Under the pieces are notes generated by a model that had not been told where the DNA came from, did not search any database, and was given only the letters and a program-made list of their open reading frames with translations. The translations under genes and the position numbers were made by a program. Of a stretch of 7,637 bases of DNA, positions 4,567 through 7,637 are shown one piece after another. Position 1 is the first letter of the stretch, and each line of letters starts with the position of its first letter. Source of the stretch: JAEUUM01 sp038326165 (GTDB taxonomy: Bacteria; Bacteroidota; Bacteroidia; Chitinophagales; Saprospiraceae); the NCBI GenBank assembly GCA_038326165.1, contig JBBQJT010000087.1, positions 1-7,637 on the forward strand. The letters run 5' to 3'.

Positions 4567-7471
4567 ACAATCCGAACAAATATTAGAAGAACAGCTCATT
4601 GCTCAATTCCAAAAATTGGGTTATCAATATGCTGTGTTCAATAGTGAGGCAGCCTTAATGACCAACCTCAAAAGCCAATTAGAAAAACACAATCAATTTT
4701 CGCTTTCAACATCCGAGTTTGACAAGGTTTTAAATCTATTGAACAAAGGCTCAGTTTTTGAAAAATCAAAAACACTACGCCAAAAACAACACATTATAAG
4801 AGATAACGGAGACAATCTTTATTTTGAATTTCTGAATACGGAACATTGGTGTCAAAACCAATACCAAGTAACCAACCAAGTAAGCCAAGAAGGCAAATAC
4901 AAAAACCGCTATGATGTTACTATTTTAATCAATGGTTTACCTTTGGTACAAATAGAATTGAAACGTAGAGGATTGGAACTCAAAGAAGCCTTTAACCAAG
5001 TAAACCGCTATCAAAGGCATTCATTTGGAGCAAATTCTGCTTTGTATCAATACGTTCAAATTTTCATAATCAGCAACGGAGTAAATACAAAGTATTACGC
5101 CAACAACCGAAACCAAAGTTTTAAGCAAACTTTCTATTGGACAGATGTAGAAAACAAGCGACTAACCAATATTCTCAACGGCTTTACAGATGCTTTTTTA
5201 GAGCCTTGCCACATCAGTAAAATGATTTGCAAGTACATTGTACTGAATGAAGCCTATAAAATCCCAATGGTACTTCGTCCCTATCAATTTTATGCGGTAG
5301 AAGCCTTGATTGAACGAGTAAAAAACTCCAACAAAAACGGGTATATATGGCATACCACAGGTTCGGGCAAGACCCTAACCAGTTTTAAAGCCAGTCAAAT
5401 TTTGATGAATTTCCCCGAAGTTCACAAAGTGGTTTTTGTAGTGGACAGAAAAGATTTGGATTATCAAACTACCAAAGAGTTCAACAGTTTTAGTGACGGT
5501 TGCATTGATGGCACAGACAATACCGCCAATTTGGTAAAACAATTTATTGGCACTTACAAGGACAAAAAAGGCGAAGCCAAAAATACCAAACTGATTGTAA
5601 CCACCATTCAGAAACTCAATACTGCCATCAGCAAATTGAAGTATGAAAAGAAAATGGCAGACTTGAAAGACAAGCGAATCATTTTCATTTTTGACGAATG
5701 CCACCGTAGCCAGTTTGGAGAAACTCACAATCGAATAAAGGAGTATTTCAACAATGCTCAGATGTTTGGTTTTACAGGCACACCCATTTTTGCGGACAAT
5801 GCCAATAAGAATGAATTAGGCAAACGCACAACCAAAGACCTTTTTGAAGATTGTTTGCATAAATACGTGATTACAGATGCCATCAAAGACGAAAACGTAT
5901 TGAAGTTTTCAGTTGAATATGTAGGCAGATACAAGCAAAAAGATACTGCAACCGAAATTGATATTGAGGTTGAAGACATTGACACGCAAGAATTGATGGA
6001 AGATGAAAAGCGATTAGAGAAAATTGCCGATTACATCATCATCAACCACAACCGCAAAACACACAGCAAAGATTTTTCCGCAATGTTTTGTGTGGACAGT
6101 GTTAAGTCTTTGATTCGCTATTACGACATTTTCAAACGCAAAAAATTAGCAGGAGAACACAACCTAAATATTGCAACTATTTTCAGTTATGCAGCCAACG
6201 AAGCTGATGCAGATGCCAATGGTTTTATTCCCGAAGAAGTTTCTGTAGTTGAAGAACCAAGAGCTTTGTATGGCTTGCAAGCCCACAGCCGTGAGAAGTT
6301 GGACGAATACATTGAAGACTACAATCAATTGTATGATGTAAAATATTCTACCAAAACCAGTGAGGATTTTTACAACTACTACAACGACATTTCAAAAAAG
6401 CTAAAAGACCGAGAACGCCAACCCGAAAATGTAAATAATCGGATAGATGTTTTATTGGTTGTAAATATGTTTTTAACAGGTTTTGATGCCAAAAAAGTAA
6501 ACACACTTTATGTTGACAAGAATTTAAAATACCACGGTTTGATTCAGGCATTCAGCCGAACCAACCGAATTATAAACGAACAAAAATCGCAGGGCAATAT
6601 TGTTGTTTTCCGAAATCTAAAAAACAGAACAGACGAAGCCATTACCCTATTCAGCAACAAAGAAGCAATTGAAGTCATCATAATGAAACCTTATGAAGAC
6701 TACACCGCCAAATTTGATGAAGCATTTGAAAAGTTATTGGAAATTACCCCCACAACAGACAGCGTAAATGACCTTGAAACCGAAGATGATGAATTGAATT
6801 TCATAAAAGCGTTCAGAGATTTGATGAGAATAAAAAACATTCTCACCGCATTTTCAGACTTCAAATGGGAAGACCTACAAATGAATGAACAACTTTTTGA
6901 GGACTTCAAAAGCAAGTATCTTGACCTATACGATAAAGTAAAAAGCAACCACCAAAAAGAGAAAGTTTCCATTTTAGAAGATGTGGATTTTGAATTGGAG
7001 TTGATACACCGTGACGAGATAAATGTTGCTTATATCATTCAACTTTTAATCAAACTAAAATCGCAAACACAAAAAGACACAACCAAAGCGGAAAAGGAAA
7101 TTTTCAACTTATTAAGTACGGAAGCAACACTAAGAAGCAAACGAGAACTAATAGAGAAATTCATTTTAGAGAATTTGCCACAAATCAAAGACACGGACAA
7201 CATTACTCCTGCATTTGAGCAGTTTTGGAATGAAGAACAACAAAAGGAATTTTCTAAAATTGTTGCAGAAGAAAATCTATCAGCCGAAAAAACAGAAAAA
7301 CTCATTGAAGATTATCTTTTTGCCGAAAGAGAGCCACTTCGTGACGAAGTTTTGGAACTCATTGAAGGAGACAAACCAAGCTTACTGCAACGCAAAAAAT
7401 TAGGCGATAGAATTCTGCAACGCATTAAAGATTTTGTAGAGACATTTATTAACGGAATGAATTTGAATTGA
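4559..7471 (+). CDS. hsdR: Type I restriction endonuclease/translocase subunit HsdR
   Basis: HsdR binds the HsdM-HsdS complex at unmethylated targets, pulls DNA past itself using ATP, and cuts it at a distance. The 970 residues are near full length for the EcoR124-like family. The N-terminal nuclease shows Asp119, then Glu133-Leu-Lys135 (the PD-(D/E)xK core), and QVNRY at 147-151, the QxxxY element of type I nucleases. The motor follows: Walker A TTGSGKT (266-272, Lys271), DRKDLDYQT (motif Ia), DECH (379-382), GFTGTP (motif III), TGFD (640-643, motif V), and QAFSRTNR (663-670, motif VI). The C-terminal roughly 250 residues are charged and helical, as expected for the part that docks on the methyltransferase. 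All catalytic landmarks look intact, so restriction should be active. Its ATG lies inside the last codons of fic (overlap 4559-4566), which suggests translational coupling. No separate promoter is visible. Confidence 0.98.
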   Translation: MSKQSEQILEEQLIAQFQKLGYQYAVFNSEAALMTNLKSQLEKHNQFSLSTSEFDKVLNLLNKGSVFEKSKTLRQKQHIIRDNGDNLYFEFLNTEHWCQNQYQVTNQVSQEGKYKNRYDVTILINGLPLVQIELKRRGLELKEAFNQVNRYQRHSFGANSALYQYVQIFIISNGVNTKYYANNRNQSFKQTFYWTDVENKRLTNILNGFTDAFLEPCHISKMICKYIVLNEAYKIPMVLRPYQFYAVEALIERVKNSNKNGYIWHTTGSGKTLTSFKASQILMNFPEVHKVVFVVDRKDLDYQTTKEFNSFSDGCIDGTDNTANLVKQFIGTYKDKKGEAKNTKLIVTTIQKLNTAISKLKYEKKMADLKDKRIIFIFDECHRSQFGETHNRIKEYFNNAQMFGFTGTPIFADNANKNELGKRTTKDLFEDCLHKYVITDAIKDENVLKFSVEYVGRYKQKDTATEIDIEVEDIDTQELMEDEKRLEKIADYIIINHNRKTHSKDFSAMFCVDSVKSLIRYYDIFKRKKLAGEHNLNIATIFSYAANEADADANGFIPEEVSVVEEPRALYGLQAHSREKLDEYIEDYNQLYDVKYSTKTSEDFYNYYNDISKKLKDRERQPENVNNRIDVLLVVNMFLTGFDAKKVNTLYVDKNLKYHGLIQAFSRTNRIINEQKSQGNIVVFRNLKNRTDEAITLFSNKEAIEVIIMKPYEDYTAKFDEAFEKLLEITPTTDSVNDLETEDDELNFIKAFRDLMRIKNILTAFSDFKWEDLQMNEQLFEDFKSKYLDLYDKVKSNHQKEKVSILEDVDFELELIHRDEINVAYIIQLLIKLKSQTQKDTTKAEKEIFNLLSTEATLRSKRELIEKFILENLPQIKDTDNITPAFEQFWNEEQQKEFSKIVAEENLSAEKTEKLIEDYLFAEREPLRDEVLELIEGDKPSLLQRKKLGDRILQRIKDFVETFINGMNLN

Positions 7472-7472
7472 T

Positions 7473-7637
7473 ATGAACATAATAAACCTACTTTTAAGAT
7501 TGTTCTTAACTTTCAATGCAACCTCATTGATTTTGGTTGTTTATATGGTCAAAGAACAGATTGTTATAAATAGCATTTCTTGTTATTTGGCAAATCTACC
7601 GCATTGGGTTTCTTACGTTTTGTATTTCTCAGTTCCT
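7473..7637 (+). CDS. Small membrane protein of unknown family, 3'-partial
   Basis: An ATG one base after the hsdR stop opens a frame that stays open for 55 codons to the window edge. The protein begins MNIINLLLRLFLTFN. It has a hydrophobic run at about residues 5-26, a short polar stretch with KEQ (27-29), and a second hydrophobic run beginning near residue 42 (LPHWVSYVLYF). At least two membrane-spanning helices are therefore likely, starting at the N-terminus with no cleavable signal evident. The one-base gap and shared strand make it part of the same transcription unit. I do not recognise the family. It could be a membrane-linked accessory of the defence locus or simply the next gene. Confidence 0.65.
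   Translation, partial: MNIINLLLRLFLTFNATSLILVVYMVKEQIVINSISCYLANLPHWVSYVLYFSVP

Noticed and set aside
532..7403. Other short frames on both strands within the large genes
   Set aside because: All overlap genes with clear family signatures, and none has a plausible domain or independent spacing.

Overview
The window is one continuous plus-strand operon encoding a complete type I restriction-modification (R-M) locus, except that the 5' end of the first gene and the 3' end of the last lie outside it. The DNA is AT-rich and genes are packed with 0-4 base gaps or short overlaps. None of the starts has a clear Shine-Dalgarno sequence. The protein sequences look like those of Bacteroidota, and the 2415-2544 gap holds a structured repeat of a kind I remember as abundant in Flavobacteriia and relatives. 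I therefore favour a member of the Bacteroidota (Flavobacteriia, Sphingobacteriia or Chitinophagia). No rRNA or other taxonomic marker is present to confirm this.

Layout: hsdM (2-1405, N-terminus cut off by the window); a RhuM-family putative DNA-binding protein (1410-2414); a 130-base spacer with a folded repeat (about 2437-2519), crossed by a 43-codon reading frame that overlaps both neighbours; hsdS (2545-3777, two target-recognition domains); a class II Fic-domain protein (3778-4566); hsdR (4559-7471); and the first 55 codons of a membrane protein (7473 to the end).

How the genes work together: HsdS reads a bipartite DNA target. With HsdM it forms the N6-adenine methyltransferase that marks host DNA. 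Adding HsdR gives the ATP-driven translocase and nuclease that cuts unmethylated incoming DNA. RhuM and Fic are accessory genes of the kind often found inside type I loci. Their role here is unproven; regulation, or an abortive or toxin-like function, is inference. The Fic protein keeps both the catalytic motif and the self-inhibitory motif.

The core R-M genes are ordinary. The points most worth a second look are the structured repeat placed exactly between rhuM and hsdS with an in-register micro-ORF, the Fic gene translationally overlapped with hsdR, the repeats and patchy base composition in hsdS that suggest specificity change by recombination, and the unidentified membrane protein one base after hsdR.
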